Shown in pieces: positions 27,807 through 37,035 of a DNA stretch of 64,000 nucleotides. Position numbers and translations under genes: made by a program. The DNA comes from Poindextera sp963719975. Its GTDB lineage: Bacteria; Pseudomonadota; Alphaproteobacteria; Caulobacterales; Caulobacteraceae. The notes below the pieces were generated by a model. It made no database searches and was not told where the DNA came from. It saw only the letters and a list, made by a program, of their open reading frames with translations. Positions within the stretch are counted from its first letter, which is position 1; each line of letters opens with the position of its first letter. The stretch is from positions 62,001 through 126,000 of the forward strand of contig CAVRED010000009.1 of assembly GCA_963719975.1 (NCBI GenBank), read 5' to 3'.

Positions 27807-28367
27807 TGCGCCCGATGCGCCGTCAGCGGCGACGATGACCACGACCTTGGTGTCGACCACGTCGGGAGTGCTCCACTGGCCCTGACCTATCCCGAACGCC
27901 GTGCGGTTCAGCACGAGCTGGCCATTCATGCGGGCCGTATCACCGGTGATCGCGAGCGTGAAGGGCAGGACGACCCGCTCGTGCACGCCCCTTGATCGCA
28001 AGATCGCCGGCGGCCTGGTAGCGGCCGCCGCCCAGATCCTTGACCGAGGTGGTCACAAAGGTCGCCCTGGGGAAGCGCTGGGGCCGCGAACCAGTCGGCG
28101 CTGGGCAGCGCCTGGTCGCGGTCCGCATCGCCGGTCGCCGCCGAGGTCACATCGACGGTCACGACCGCCTTCGAGGCGGCCGAGCGCCTTGGGATCGAAG
28201 ACGATGTCTGCCGACCAGCGTCGGAAGGTTCCGGTGAAGGCGTCGCCGTTCACGCGGCCCTGGAACAGGAGCTTGGACGAGGGGTCGACCGTCCAGTGCG
28301 CCGGCGCGGCAAAGGCCGCGGCGGGCGCCGCTAGGACCATGGCGAAGAAGAGCAGAACGCAGCGCAT
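27803..28367 (-). CDS. YceI-family periplasmic protein (about four frame breaks)
   Basis: ~187 residues. Signal peptide MRCVLLFFAMVLAAPAAAFA, then HWTVDPSSKLLFQGRVNGDA, SADIVFDPKALGRLEA, VVTVDVTSAATGDADRDQAL, PRATFVTTSVKDLGGGRYQA and VVLPFTLAITGDTARMNGQL. YceI proteins are lipocalin-like and bind isoprenoid quinones or similar lipids. Segments shift +1 near 28170, 28085, 27988 and most simply 27830, giving the end VVVIVPLTAHRAH with TGA at 27803-27805. Directly downstream of cytochrome b561, a classic pairing. Confidence 0.8.
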
Positions 28368-28371
28368 CGCT

Positions 28372-28968
28372 TCAGGCGGCCTCCACCGGGCTTCGGCGCA
28401 GGAAGGGGATCATCCGCGCCAGCTCGTTGTCGTGGTCGAAGATCTGGTGTTTGAGCGCGCCCGCCACGTGCAGGGCGATCAGTCCGTAGGCCAGCTTGGC
28501 CAGCAGCCGGTGGCCGGTGAGGAAGATGGCGTGCGCCTGCTTCATCTGGTCGTGCGGCAGGTTGGTAAGCGGCGCGATCGCCGGCCAGGGTACGACGTGG
28601 AACAGCACGATTGGGAAGACGTGGATCAGCGGGCTGGCGGAGCTGAAGGCCCAACCGGTGAGCGGCATCCCCAGCATCACCACGTAGAAGAGGGCGTGCA
28701 CGGTGTTGGCGAGCCAGCGCTCCCAGGCCTGCAGCGTCGGCGACAAGGGCGGCGGGGGCGTGACGAGCCGCCAAGCCAGGCGGATGACGCTGAGCAGAAG
28801 AACGGTGATCCCGATCGATTTGTGCAGCTGGACCGGCTCGATCTTGGCCTCGCCGTGCAGGGTGTTGAACCACCAGGCCAGGCAAATGTTCGTCAGGATG
28901 AGCAGCGCGATCGTCCAGTGCAGGGCGATCGCCCCTGCGTTGTAGCGGCTCTGGACTGTCGCTTTCAT
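28372..28968 (-). CDS. Cytochrome b561
   Basis: 198 residues, intact. Four-helix di-haem b membrane protein: AGAIALHWTIALLILTNICL (first haem histidine), LHKSIGITVLLLSVIRLAWR, VHALFYVVMLGMPLTGWAFS and GHRLLAKLAYGLIALHVAGA. Histidines in helices 1, 2 and 4 fit haem ligands. Probably moves electrons between quinone and a periplasmic acceptor. First gene of the b561-yceI unit; the gap to yceI is 4 bases. Confidence 0.9.
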   Translation of the reverse strand: MKATVQSRYNAGAIALHWTIALLILTNICLAWWFNTLHGEAKIEPVQLHKSIGITVLLLSVIRLAWRLVTPPPPLSPTLQAWERWLANTVHALFYVVMLGMPLTGWAFSSASPLIHVFPIVLFHVVPWPAIAPLTNLPHDQMKQAHAIFLTGHRLLAKLAYGLIALHVAGALKHQIFDHDNELARMIPFLRRSPVEAA

Positions 28969-29072
28969 ACATCCTCCTTACTGACCGAGCCTCGCCCGGC
29001 CGGCGAACTCTGAAGACGCACGAGACGGCGCCGATATTTCGGCCGCCGCCCAGCTTGCGCTAGAACGCGCCC

Positions 29073-30839
29073 ATGGCCTTTCGACCCCCCGTGCGCGACC
29101 TGCTCTTCGCCCTGAACGACATCCTCGGCGTGGGGCAGCTGGCTGGAACCGAAACCTTTGCCGAGTTCGACGGCGACCTCGCGGCGGCGCGGTGCTGGAG
29201 ACGGCGGGCGCCCTCGCCGGCGACGTGCTGGCCCCGCTGGACCAGGCCGGCGACCGCGCTGGCGCGACGTTCGAGAACGGTCAGGTCAGGGCCCCGGCGG
29301 GCTTCGCGGAGGCCTACCGCGCGTTCGCCGAGGGCGGCTGGGGCGCGCTCGCGGCCGATCCGGCCTACGGCGGCCAAGGCCTGCCCAAGACGCTGGAGCT
29401 GGCCGTCTTCGAGATGGTGCACGCCGCCAACATGGCCTTCGGCCTCTGCCCGATGCTGACCTCGGGCGCGATCGAGGCGCTGCACGCCCACGGGTCGGAG
29501 CGGCAGAAGACGCTCTACTTGCCGAAGATGATCTCCGGCCAGTGGACCGGGGCGATGAATCTGACCGAGCCGCAGGCGGGCAGCGACCTTTCGGCGCTGA
29601 CCACCCGCGCCGAGCCGGACGGCCAGGGCGGCTATCGTCTGCATGGGCAGAAGATCTTCATCACCTGGGGCGATCACGACCTGACCGAGAACGTCGTCCA
29701 CCTGGTGCTGGCCCGCCTGCCGGATGCGCCGGAAGGCAGCCGCGGCATCTCGCTGTTCGTAACCTCCAAGCGGCTCGTCGGCAGAGGATGGCGCGCTGGG
29801 CGAGGCGAACGCGCTCCGCCCCGGCGGCATCGAGCACAAGCTGGGCATCCACGGCTCGCCCACCTGCATCATGCTGTTCGAGGGCGCGCATGCCGAGCTG
29901 GTCGGCGAGCCCAATCGCGGGCTCGCGCACATGTTCACGATGATGAACGCCGCGCGCCTGAACGTCGGCGTCGAAGGCGTCGGCGTCGCCGAGCGCGCCT
30001 ACCAGAGGGCGCTGGCCTATGCGCTCGAGCGCCGGCAGGGCCGCTCGCCGTGGAGCACCGACCGCTCGGCCGCGATCTTCGACCACCCCGACGTCCGCCG
30101 CATGCTGGCCGACATGAAGGCGCGGATCGAGGCGGCGCGGGCCATCTGCCTGCTGACCGCCCTCTCCGCCGACCTCGCCCGCGCGGCGCCCGACGAGGAG
30201 GCGCGCAACGCCGCCAAGCTGCGCGAGGAGCTGCTGACGCCGATCGCCAAGGCCTGGTCCACCGACCGGGCGGTCGAGGTCGCATCGATCGCGCTGCAGG
30301 TGCACGGCGGCGCCGGCTTCATCGAGGAGACCGGGGCGGCGCAGTCCTACCGCGACGCCCGCATCGCGCCGATCTACGAGGGCACGAACGGCATCCAGGC
30401 CATCGACCTGGTTGGCCGCAAGCTGGCCATGGCAGGCGGCGAGGCGTTCCGGACGCTGCTCGACGAGATGGCCGCCTTCGGCCAGAGCCTGATCTACAGC
30501 CCCAACCAGACCCTGGACAACATCGGCCTCAGACTGACCGGCGCGGTCGATGGGGTGCGGAACTTCGCGCTCCTGCTGGACGGCGCCAGCGAGCCCGAGC
30601 GCCTGGCGGCGGCGACGCCCTTCCTCAACCAACTGGGCGATGTCGTCGGCGGCTGGCTGCTGGCCAGGGGCGCCAAGGCCTGCGCCGACCGCGCGGACAC
30701 CGACGCCTACGCCCGGGCGCGCATCGAGATCGCCGCCTACTACGCCGAGACCGTCATGACGCGCAGCGTCGCGGTGTCGTCGGGCGCGGTCGATGCGGGC
30801 AAGCGCCTCGCCGCGCTGGACGAGGCGGCGCTCTCCTGA
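29073..30839 (+). CDS. Acyl-CoA dehydrogenase, long type with C-terminal extension (frame broken)
   Basis: ~588 residues. MAFRPPVRDLLFALNDILGV is the N-terminal extension typical of the group often annotated DmdC/3-methylmercaptopropionyl-CoA dehydrogenase. The core shows ADPAYGGQGLPKTLELAVFE, NMAFGLCPMLTSGAIEALHA, TGAMNLTEPQAGSDLSALTT, VGVEGVGVAERAYQRALAYA, ALQVHGGAGFIEETGAAQ and RIAPIYEGTNGIQAIDLVGR. A C-terminal helical domain follows. FAD-dependent alpha-beta dehydrogenation of an acyl-CoA; real substrate unknown. Frame changes near 29194 (net +2) and near 29786 (+1). Confidence 0.87.
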
Positions 30840-30852
30840 TCGCCGGTGGGGT

Positions 30853-31335
30853 CTAGAGGTTCTCCAGCAGGTATTCCGCCGAGGAGACTCTGAACTCGCC
30901 GCCCTGTTCCACGTTCAGCTGCTCGACCACGCCGTCCTTGGCGATCAGGGAATAGCGTTGCGAACGGGCGCCCATGCCGAAGCGGCTGGCGTCGAGCTCG
31001 AGGCCGAGTGCGCGGGTGAAGTCGCCGGAGCCGTCGGCCAGCATCAGGATCTCGTCGCCGATGCCCTGATCGGCGGCCCAGGCCTTCATCACCCAGACGT
31101 CGTTGACCGATACGCAGGCGATCGTATCGACGCCCTTCTTCTTCAAGTCCGCGGCGTGCTGCTTGAAGCCGGGCAGGTGCTTGGCCGAGCAGGTGGGCGT
31201 GAACGCGCCGGGCACGGCGAACAGCGCAACCCGCTTGCCCTTGAACACCTCATCGCCGGTGATCTGGGCCGGGGCGCCGTCCTTGAACACCATGAACTTC
31301 GCTTCCGGCAGCGTGTCGCCGACCTTGATCGCCAT
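30853..31335 (-). CDS. Peroxiredoxin, Prx5 type
   Basis: 160 residues, intact. VALFAVPGAFTPTCSAKHLP contains the peroxidatic cysteine in PTCS; CVSVNDVWVMKAWAADQGIG and DFTRALGLELDASRFGMGAR are typical of Prx5-like thiol peroxidases. Reduces hydroperoxides using thioredoxin or glutathione. Start MAIKVGDTLPEAKFMV at 31335. Convergent with the acyl-CoA dehydrogenase, divergent from yqgE. Confidence 0.92.
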   Translation of the reverse strand: MAIKVGDTLPEAKFMVFKDGAPAQITGDEVFKGKRVALFAVPGAFTPTCSAKHLPGFKQHAADLKKKGVDTIACVSVNDVWVMKAWAADQGIGDEILMLADGSGDFTRALGLELDASRFGMGARSQRYSLIAKDGVVEQLNVEQGGEFRVSSAEYLLENL

Positions 31336-31470
31336 CTGGCCCGTCTCCCTTGCATTGTTTCGTCCTGCGACCTTGGGCCGCCGGCGGAAATCTAGATAGG
31401 CGGAAGGCATGGGCGAGCCAAGCGCGCAATCGCCTTGATGCCGCCCCGCCAAACGCCGATCATCCGAGTC

Positions 31471-32068
31471 ATGTCTGAGCGCGAACCGCTTCGGTCCGCT
31501 GGCGGGCCGAGCTACCTGGGCGGTCGGATGCTGATCGCCATGCCGGGGATCGAGGACCCGCGGTTCGAGCGCGCGGTGCTCCTGGTCTGCACCCACGACG
31601 AACAGCACGCCATGGGCATCGCGGTGAACCGGCCGGTCGAAGGGCTGACCGTGCCGGGCCTGCTCGAGCGTCTGGGAGTCAAGCCGGTGATCGAGTTGCC
31701 GCCGGACTTCGTGCTGCTGGGCGGGCCGGTGTCGCCCGAGCGCGGCTTTGTGCTGCACACCGACGACTACCGCTGCGAGGACTCCAGCGTCGATGTCGGC
31801 GGCGGCGTGGCGCTCACCGCCACGCGCGAGGTGCTGACCGCGATCGGCAGCCACAATCGCCGGCCGCGCCGCTCGATCCTGACCCTCGGCTACGCCGGCT
31901 GGGGCGCCGGCCAGCTGGAGCACGAGATCCGCGAAGGCGTCTGGCTGACCTGCGAAGCGGACGAGGCGCTGCTGTTCGGCGACGACCACGAGCACAAGTG
32001 GTCGATGGCCCTGGCCAAGATCGGCGTCAGCGCCCAGCAGCTCTCCTCCCTACACCGGCCGCGCCTAG
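31471..32068 (+). CDS. YqgE/AlgH family protein (C-terminal frame break)
   Basis: ~199 residues. SYLGGRMLIAMPGIEDPRFE, LVCTHDEQHAMGIAVNRPVE, LLGGPVSPERGFVLHTDDY and ILTLGYAGWGAGQLEHEIRE are the family's blocks; molecular function is unknown. One extra C near 32056 turns the natural ending SSLHGRA (TAG at 32066-32068) into a read-through across the downstream hairpin, giving a false tail with TKHTKHTKG and LGVLGVLGG. I place the end at 32068. Confidence 0.87.
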
Positions 32069-32115
32069 AGCGCCCGCATCGTCGACCGCCGCGAAAGCGG
32101 CAGTCGTCCGATTTC

Positions 32116-32208
32116 ACCACCAAGCACACCAAGCACACCAAGGGTTCTGAGAACGCGCGAACGCAGCGGCCAATCCGGCCCCTTGGTGTGCTTGGTGTGC
32201 TTGGTGGT
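32116..32208. repeat. Long hairpin element, copy 1 (three 9-nt units per arm)
   Basis: Arms 32116-32143 and 32181-32208 are perfect 28-bp reverse complements (29 with the next inner pair), separated by ~36 bases. Each arm is three 9-nt units of the form CACCAAG plus two bases, seen as CTTGGTG units in the right arm. Intergenic between yqgE and the PhyH-type gene, both on the plus strand. A related copy lies at 59189-59277. Confidence 0.9.
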
Positions 32209-32342
32209 CGAATAGAGCGGCTAGCGTCGCCGGTTCAGGACGAAGAGTTCGGGCCCGCTATCGCGGGTTTGCGGATGTGCAAGCGGGGTTGCGCGGGCGG
32301 CGGGCGGATGGAGAATGCGCGGCGAACGGAGACGAAGAACCC

Positions 32343-33233
32343 ATGGACATCGGCAACTGGTCGGCGACGCCGGATCTGGTCGACATCTACCGCGACATCC
32401 GCGCCGCCGGACTGGAGTCGAACCTGGCCGAGCTCGAGGCGTTCGGCTTCACCGTCATCGAGAACGCGCTCTCGCCGGACGAGGTGAAGGCCCTGCGCGG
32501 CCGCATCATCGAGATCTCCGAGGCGCGGAAGGGCCAGAAACTCGATCTGGAGGCGGAGACCGCCCACCAGGAACTCGAGTTCATCCCCTACCTGCTGTTC
32601 AAGGACCCGATGTTCAAGGCGCCGGTGGTGAACCCCAAGGTGCTGCCGCTGGTCGACTACCTCCTCGGCAAGCACGCCATCCTCTCCAGCCTCGGCAGCC
32701 ACCTCAAAGGCCCGGGCGGCCCGGGCCTCTTGCTGCACAGCGACACCGGCAACGGCGCGCCCGACCCGTTCACGCCCTACGCCCAGGTGTGCAACTGCAA
32801 CTACGCCCTGACCGACTACACCGAGGAGCGCGGATCGCTGGCCATGGTGCCGGGCAGCCACCGCAACGCCCGCCAGCCGACGAAGTACGAGGTCTGGCTG
32901 GACGGGAACCGCCGCTACGAGCACGTGATCCCGATCGAAGTCCCGGCCGGGACGGCGATCCTCTGGCACGGCAACACCTGGCACGGCTCGTTCCCGCGCA
33001 AGGTCCCGGGGCTCCGGGTCAACCTCTCCTGTTACTACTGCCGCGAATACCTCCAGCCGCAGGAGAACTACCGCGACCATGTGCCGGAGGGCTTCCTCGA
33101 CGGCGAGACGGACGCGCGGCTGGCCCGCCTCCTGGGGGCCGACCTGATCCACGGCTGGACCGACGAGGGGCCGCTGAAGATGTACGCCCGGCGCCGCGAG
33201 GGCGCCGCGAGCGTCAGAAGCTGGTACAGCTAG
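32343..33233 (+). CDS. Phytanoyl-CoA dioxygenase (PhyH) family protein
   Basis: 296 residues, intact. Fe(II)/2-oxoglutarate oxygenase fold: LEAFGFTVIENALSPDEVKA, then LLLHSDTGNGAPDPF (the HxD iron ligands), YALTDYTEERGSLAMVPGSH, and AILWHGNTWHGSFPRKVPGL carrying the distal histidine and arginine that binds 2-oxoglutarate. Substrate unknown; many such proteins hydroxylate lipids or secondary metabolites. ATG at 32343 follows a GAGACGAAGAA-type weak ribosome site. Confidence 0.85.
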   Translation: MDIGNWSATPDLVDIYRDIRAAGLESNLAELEAFGFTVIENALSPDEVKALRGRIIEISEARKGQKLDLEAETAHQELEFIPYLLFKDPMFKAPVVNPKVLPLVDYLLGKHAILSSLGSHLKGPGGPGLLLHSDTGNGAPDPFTPYAQVCNCNYALTDYTEERGSLAMVPGSHRNARQPTKYEVWLDGNRRYEHVIPIEVPAGTAILWHGNTWHGSFPRKVPGLRVNLSCYYCREYLQPQENYRDHVPEGFLDGETDARLARLLGADLIHGWTDEGPLKMYARRREGAASVRSWYS

Positions 33234-33273
33234 CGCCGACGCGCGGCCACTGAGGTCGCGAGGGGGGGAGCAC

Positions 33274-33411
33274 ATGACACACCAAACCGTCGCGGCGCCG
33301 GCGGAGCGCCTGATTGTGCCGTCGCCGGCCGCGCTTGCCGACGAGGTCGCCGCCGCCAGGCTCACACCCGCGTGCGCCCACTGGCTGAAGACCGGCGAAC
33401 GCATCGATTGA
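33274..33411 (+). CDS. Small ORF of 45 residues before the carboxylesterase
   Basis: Begins MTHQTVAAPAERLIVPSPAA and ends WLKTGERID with TGA at 33409-33411. A strong purine ribosome site (AGGGGGGGAG) stands just before the ATG, and the carboxylesterase starts 14 bases after the stop, so it may be a leader or first gene of that operon. No family recognised; it could also be a remnant. Confidence 0.4.
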   Translation: MTHQTVAAPAERLIVPSPAALADEVAAARLTPACAHWLKTGERID

Positions 33412-33425
33412 ACGGCGAGGGTCCT

Positions 33426-35012
33426 ATGCGCGACACCGCCGATCCCATCCCGGTCGAAATCACCGGTGGCCGCGTGGCCGGAACGGTGGAGGACGGCGTG
33501 CACGTGTTCCGCGGCATGCCCTTCGCCGCATCGATCGCCGGGCCAAACCGCTGGCGAGCGCCGCAACCGGTCGAGCGTTGGGAGGGCGTTCGCGACGCGT
33601 GCCGCTTCGGTCAGGCCTGCCCGCAGCCGGCCCTCGTCACCTCCGAGAGCCTGATGACGCGGCTGATGCGCTGGAAGCGCACGGGGCGGGTGTTCATTGA
33701 CGCGATCAGCGACCTGAACGCGCCAATGGGCGACGACTGCCTGAACCTGAACGTCTGGACGCCCAGCCTCGACCCCTCCGCCAAGCTGCCGGTGCTCGTC
33801 TTCATCCATGGCGGCTCGTTCACCGGCGGCTCGGGCGCGCAGGCGCTCTACGACGGCGCCGCGCTGGCCAAGGCCGGGCTCGTCCTGGTGACCATCAATT
33901 ACCGCCTGGGCGTGATCGGGTTCATGGGCGGCGACGACCTGTTCTCCGATGGCCTGGGCGTCGCTAACCGCGGCTTCCTCGACCAGGTGCAGGCGTTGCG
34001 CTGGGTGAGGGAGAACATCGCCACGTTCGGCGGCGACCCAGACAGCGTGACGGTGGCGGGCGAGTCGGCTGGCGCCACCAGCGCGTTGATGATGGCGGCG
34101 ACGCCGGCGACCAACGGCCTGGTCCACCGGTTGGTCAGCATGAGCGGCGCGCCGCTGGCCTATCCGCACGATGAGTGCAGCCGCTTCTCGAGCGACTTCT
34201 TCGAAAGCCTCGGGGTCAAGCCGGGGGACGGCGAAGCCCTGACCTCGCTGACCATGGAGCGCATCTTCGCCCAGCGTCCGCAGCCTGGCCCGTTCCTCTA
34301 TCGTCATGCCGAACGCTATGGATCGCTGGGCGCCGACAAGCTTGCCTCGATGGTGGCCGCGACCGGCACGGACCTCTTCCCCGAGGCGCCGACCGCATTC
34401 GTCGCCCGCGGCGGCAAGCCCGGCCTCGAGCTCATGATCGGCACCTGCAAGGACGAGTGCCGGCTGTGGACCATCGCCCTGCCGCTGCCCGACGCCATGG
34501 CCGCGCGCATGATGTTCAACACCCAGTCCGGCATCATGCAGCCACGCGGCCGGCCGGCGGAGACCTTCAAGGCATACAGGGCCGCGATGCCGGGCGCGTC
34601 AGGCACGCTGATCCGCGAGCGGGCGATGACCGACAGCCTGTTTCGCCGCCCCTCGGTCGCCTTCGCCGAGGCGGCGGCCGCTTCGAACCCCGGCCATGCC
34701 TTCCTGTACCGCTTCGACTGGGCATCGCCCGCGCTCGGCGGCGCGTTCGGCGCCATCCACGCCATCGACATCCCCGGCCTGTTCCAGACGTACGACAAGA
34801 TGGAGGCGCTGATCGGGCCCGAGGCTGGCGCGAGGCCAGCGGGCGACGCCCTGCACAGCGCGATCGTGACCTTCGCAAAGACCGGTGTTCCGGCGATCCC
34901 CGCGGATGCAGACTGGCCAGCCTACGACGCCGAGACCAAGGCGTGCATGGTCATCGACAGCCAGTGCGAGCTCCGCTGTGACATCGACGCTGCGTTCGAG
35001 CCGATCTGGTAG
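33426..35012 (+). CDS. Type B carboxylesterase/lipase
   Basis: 528 residues, intact. Carboxylesterase B fold: ITGGRVAGTVEDGVHVFRGM, EDCLNLNVW-like GDDCLNLNVWTPSL, VLVFIHGGSFTGGSGA (oxyanion hole), DQVQALRWVRENIATFGGDP and VTVAGESAGATSALMM with the catalytic serine. GAIHAIDIPGLFQ provides the likely catalytic histidine. No signal peptide, so probably cytoplasmic. Substrate unknown. Confidence 0.92.
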   Translation: MRDTADPIPVEITGGRVAGTVEDGVHVFRGMPFAASIAGPNRWRAPQPVERWEGVRDACRFGQACPQPALVTSESLMTRLMRWKRTGRVFIDAISDLNAPMGDDCLNLNVWTPSLDPSAKLPVLVFIHGGSFTGGSGAQALYDGAALAKAGLVLVTINYRLGVIGFMGGDDLFSDGLGVANRGFLDQVQALRWVRENIATFGGDPDSVTVAGESAGATSALMMAATPATNGLVHRLVSMSGAPLAYPHDECSRFSSDFFESLGVKPGDGEALTSLTMERIFAQRPQPGPFLYRHAERYGSLGADKLASMVAATGTDLFPEAPTAFVARGGKPGLELMIGTCKDECRLWTIALPLPDAMAARMMFNTQSGIMQPRGRPAETFKAYRAAMPGASGTLIRERAMTDSLFRRPSVAFAEAAAASNPGHAFLYRFDWASPALGGAFGAIHAIDIPGLFQTYDKMEALIGPEAGARPAGDALHSAIVTFAKTGVPAIPADADWPAYDAETKACMVIDSQCELRCDIDAAFEPIW

Positions 35013-35332
35013 GTCATTGGGGAACGGGACATGGACGCGCCAGCACCGCGCCGCGCACGGAGCCTGGAGGAGCTCGCTGGAGGCCTCCCTGAGAGGACCT
35101 GCAGCTTAGGATGCGAGCAAAGGCGCCGCCGAACGGCGAAGCGCCGCGGCGTTCGATTGAGAAGGTCCCCTGCCCGGATGATGCTTGAGGCTTGAGGCTG
35201 CTTGATGCTGCGTGGCCGAGCGCAGTGCTCGTCCGAACAGGGAACTCTTAGTCAATCGAACGCGCGCGGTACTTGACCAGCATTAGACCACGGCCAACGA
35301 CCGCTAAGAAAAACGCTTAACGAGGACGGTGC
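35013..35332. other. 320-base gap between convergent genes, with strong secondary structure
   Basis: No supportable protein gene. Contains a hairpin-forming GC-rich stretch at about 35130-35148, a long imperfect inverted repeat at 35149-35263, short direct repeats of CTTGAGG/CTTGATG at 35184-35208, and an A/T-rich stretch (TAAGAAAAACGCTTAA) near 35306-35321. May hold terminators for both genes or a structured RNA. Confidence 0.5.
35149..35263. repeat. Long inverted repeat (possible structured RNA)
   Basis: Outer arms GCGTTCGATTGA (35149-35160) and TCAATCGAACGC (35252-35263) are perfect complements. The pairing continues imperfectly inward: GGTCCCCTGCCCGGA on the left against TCCGAACAGGGAACT on the right. 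The central ~55 bases carry CTTGAGG-type direct repeats. Confidence 0.7.
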
Positions 35333-37001
35333 TCACCCCCGCGCCTTCACCGGCGCGGCGCCATCGGCGTAGCTTTCGTTGAGGTAGACCTCGGCCTCTG
35401 TGGCCGAAAGCGCCGGCGCGTAGCCGTAGCCCTGGCCGTAGTGGCAGCCGAGCTCGAGCAGGCGGCGCGCCATCGGCGCGTTCTCGACCCCCTCGGCGAC
35501 CACCTCGAGCGACAGGTCGCGACCGAGATTGATCACGGAACGGACGATTTTCTCCGAACCCTCGTTGGTCGCCATGGTGCGCACGAAGTAGCGGTCGATC
35601 TTCAGCGTGTCGAACGGCAGCCGGGTCAGATACTGCAACGACGAAAAGCCTGTGCCGAAGTCGTCGAGCGCAAGGCCGGCGCCGGCGTCGCGCAGCTGGT
35701 TGAGGATGACCGCCGCCGCTTCCGGCTCGCGCATGATGTCGCTCTCGGTGATCTCGAGCTTGAGCGCGCCGCGCGGCAGGCCTGTCGCCTTGAGCAGCGC
35801 CGCGACGTCGGCGACCAGTTGGTCGCGATGGATCTCGCCGGTCGAGAGGTTGACGCTGACGCTGATCTCGCCGGCGAGCGTGATGGTCGACGCGCCAGGC
35901 CGACAGCTGGCGTGCGGCCTCGCCCATCATGTGACCGCCAAGCTCGATCAGGAGGCCCATCTCTTCCAGGAGCGGCAGGAACTCCTCCGGCGTCAGCACG
36001 CCGCGGCGCGGGTGGCGCCAGCGGGCCAGCGCCTCGAAGCCGGCGATGGCGCCGGTGTCGAGGCGAACGACCGGCTGGAAGAAGGGCACGATCTCGCCGC
36101 GGCCGATGGCGCCGCGCAGATCGGACTCCATGGCGAGCCGCGACAGCCCGTCGCTCTCCAGCGCCCGCCCGTACTCGGCGGCGCCGCCGCGGCCGGCCGA
36201 CTTGGCCAACTCCACCGCGATCTCCGCCCGCCGGAGCAGTTCGGCGGCGTCGGGCGCGTCGGCCCCGCCCTGGGCCTCGACCGCGCCGATGGACAGCGTC
36301 GGGAAGATGTCGAAGCCGGCGACGCGCAGCGGCTGCTCCATGGCCCGGCGCATCAGCTCGGCCGGCTCGGCGATGTCGGCCGGCGCGAGCGCCGCGAACT
36401 CGTCCTCGCCGACGCGGGCCAGGAGCGCGTGGGGCGGGAAGGCCGCGGCCAGGCGCGAGCCGAGCGCGGCCAGCACGAGGTCGGCGCGCTCGTGCCCCAG
36501 CGCCTCGTTCAGGCGGCGCAGGCGATCGAGATCGGCGACCACCAGGCAGTAGCCGCCGGCGGCCTGCAACAGCTCCCGCGCGCGGCCAACGAAGCTGCGC
36601 CGGTCGAGCAGGCCGGTCAGCGAATCCTGATCGGACGCCGCGAAGTTGGTCTCGGGCACGATGACGCCGGCGGCGCGCACGCCGTCCTCGAGCCATTCGC
36701 CGCGCCAGATGCAGGCGTCGCCGCCACGCATCCTGATGCGGGCGCTGATCTCGCCGCCGGGCTGCTGGACCTTGAGGATGTCGTCGACCAGCGCACGATC
36801 TTGCGGCATGGCCAGCGCGCGCACGGCGGCGGACGAGCACTCGGGCGCGAGTGGCGACAGACCCAGCCGGCGGGCGGCGCCAGTCAGGCGCAAGCGGTCG
36901 GCGCCCGGGTCCCAACTCCACAGCGCGACGGTGGCGGCGCCCAGGGCCTCCAGGGTCACCGTCGCATCCCAAATGAAGCGGTCTTGCGCTTTCGGCGCCA
37001 T
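35333..37001 (-). CDS. PAS-GGDEF-EAL cyclic-di-GMP protein (one frame break)
   Basis: ~556 residues. Residues 1-~120: PAS-like sensor (VALWSWDPGADRLRLTGAAR). ~125-290: GGDEF domain (DSLTGLLDRRSFVGRARELL) whose signature reads GEDEF in LARVGEDEFAAL, so cyclase activity is doubtful. ~300-555: EAL domain with PFFQPVVRLDTGAIAGFEAL (EAL intact), LDDFGTGFSSLQYLTRLPFD, LKIDRYFV and EVVAEGVENAPMARRLLELG, which keep the metal-binding residues. It is probably a c-di-GMP phosphodiesterase with a regulatory GGDEF. One extra base near 35890. No transmembrane segment. Confidence 0.88.
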
Positions 37002-37035
37002 CAGCCACCCGCAGCGCGGGCGCCAGCCGCGCGCC

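Noticed and set aside
32235..34307. A 690-codon open frame on the minus strand
   Set aside because: Antisense to the PhyH-type oxygenase and carboxylesterase, which have clear domains and catalytic motifs; its translation has no recognisable features.
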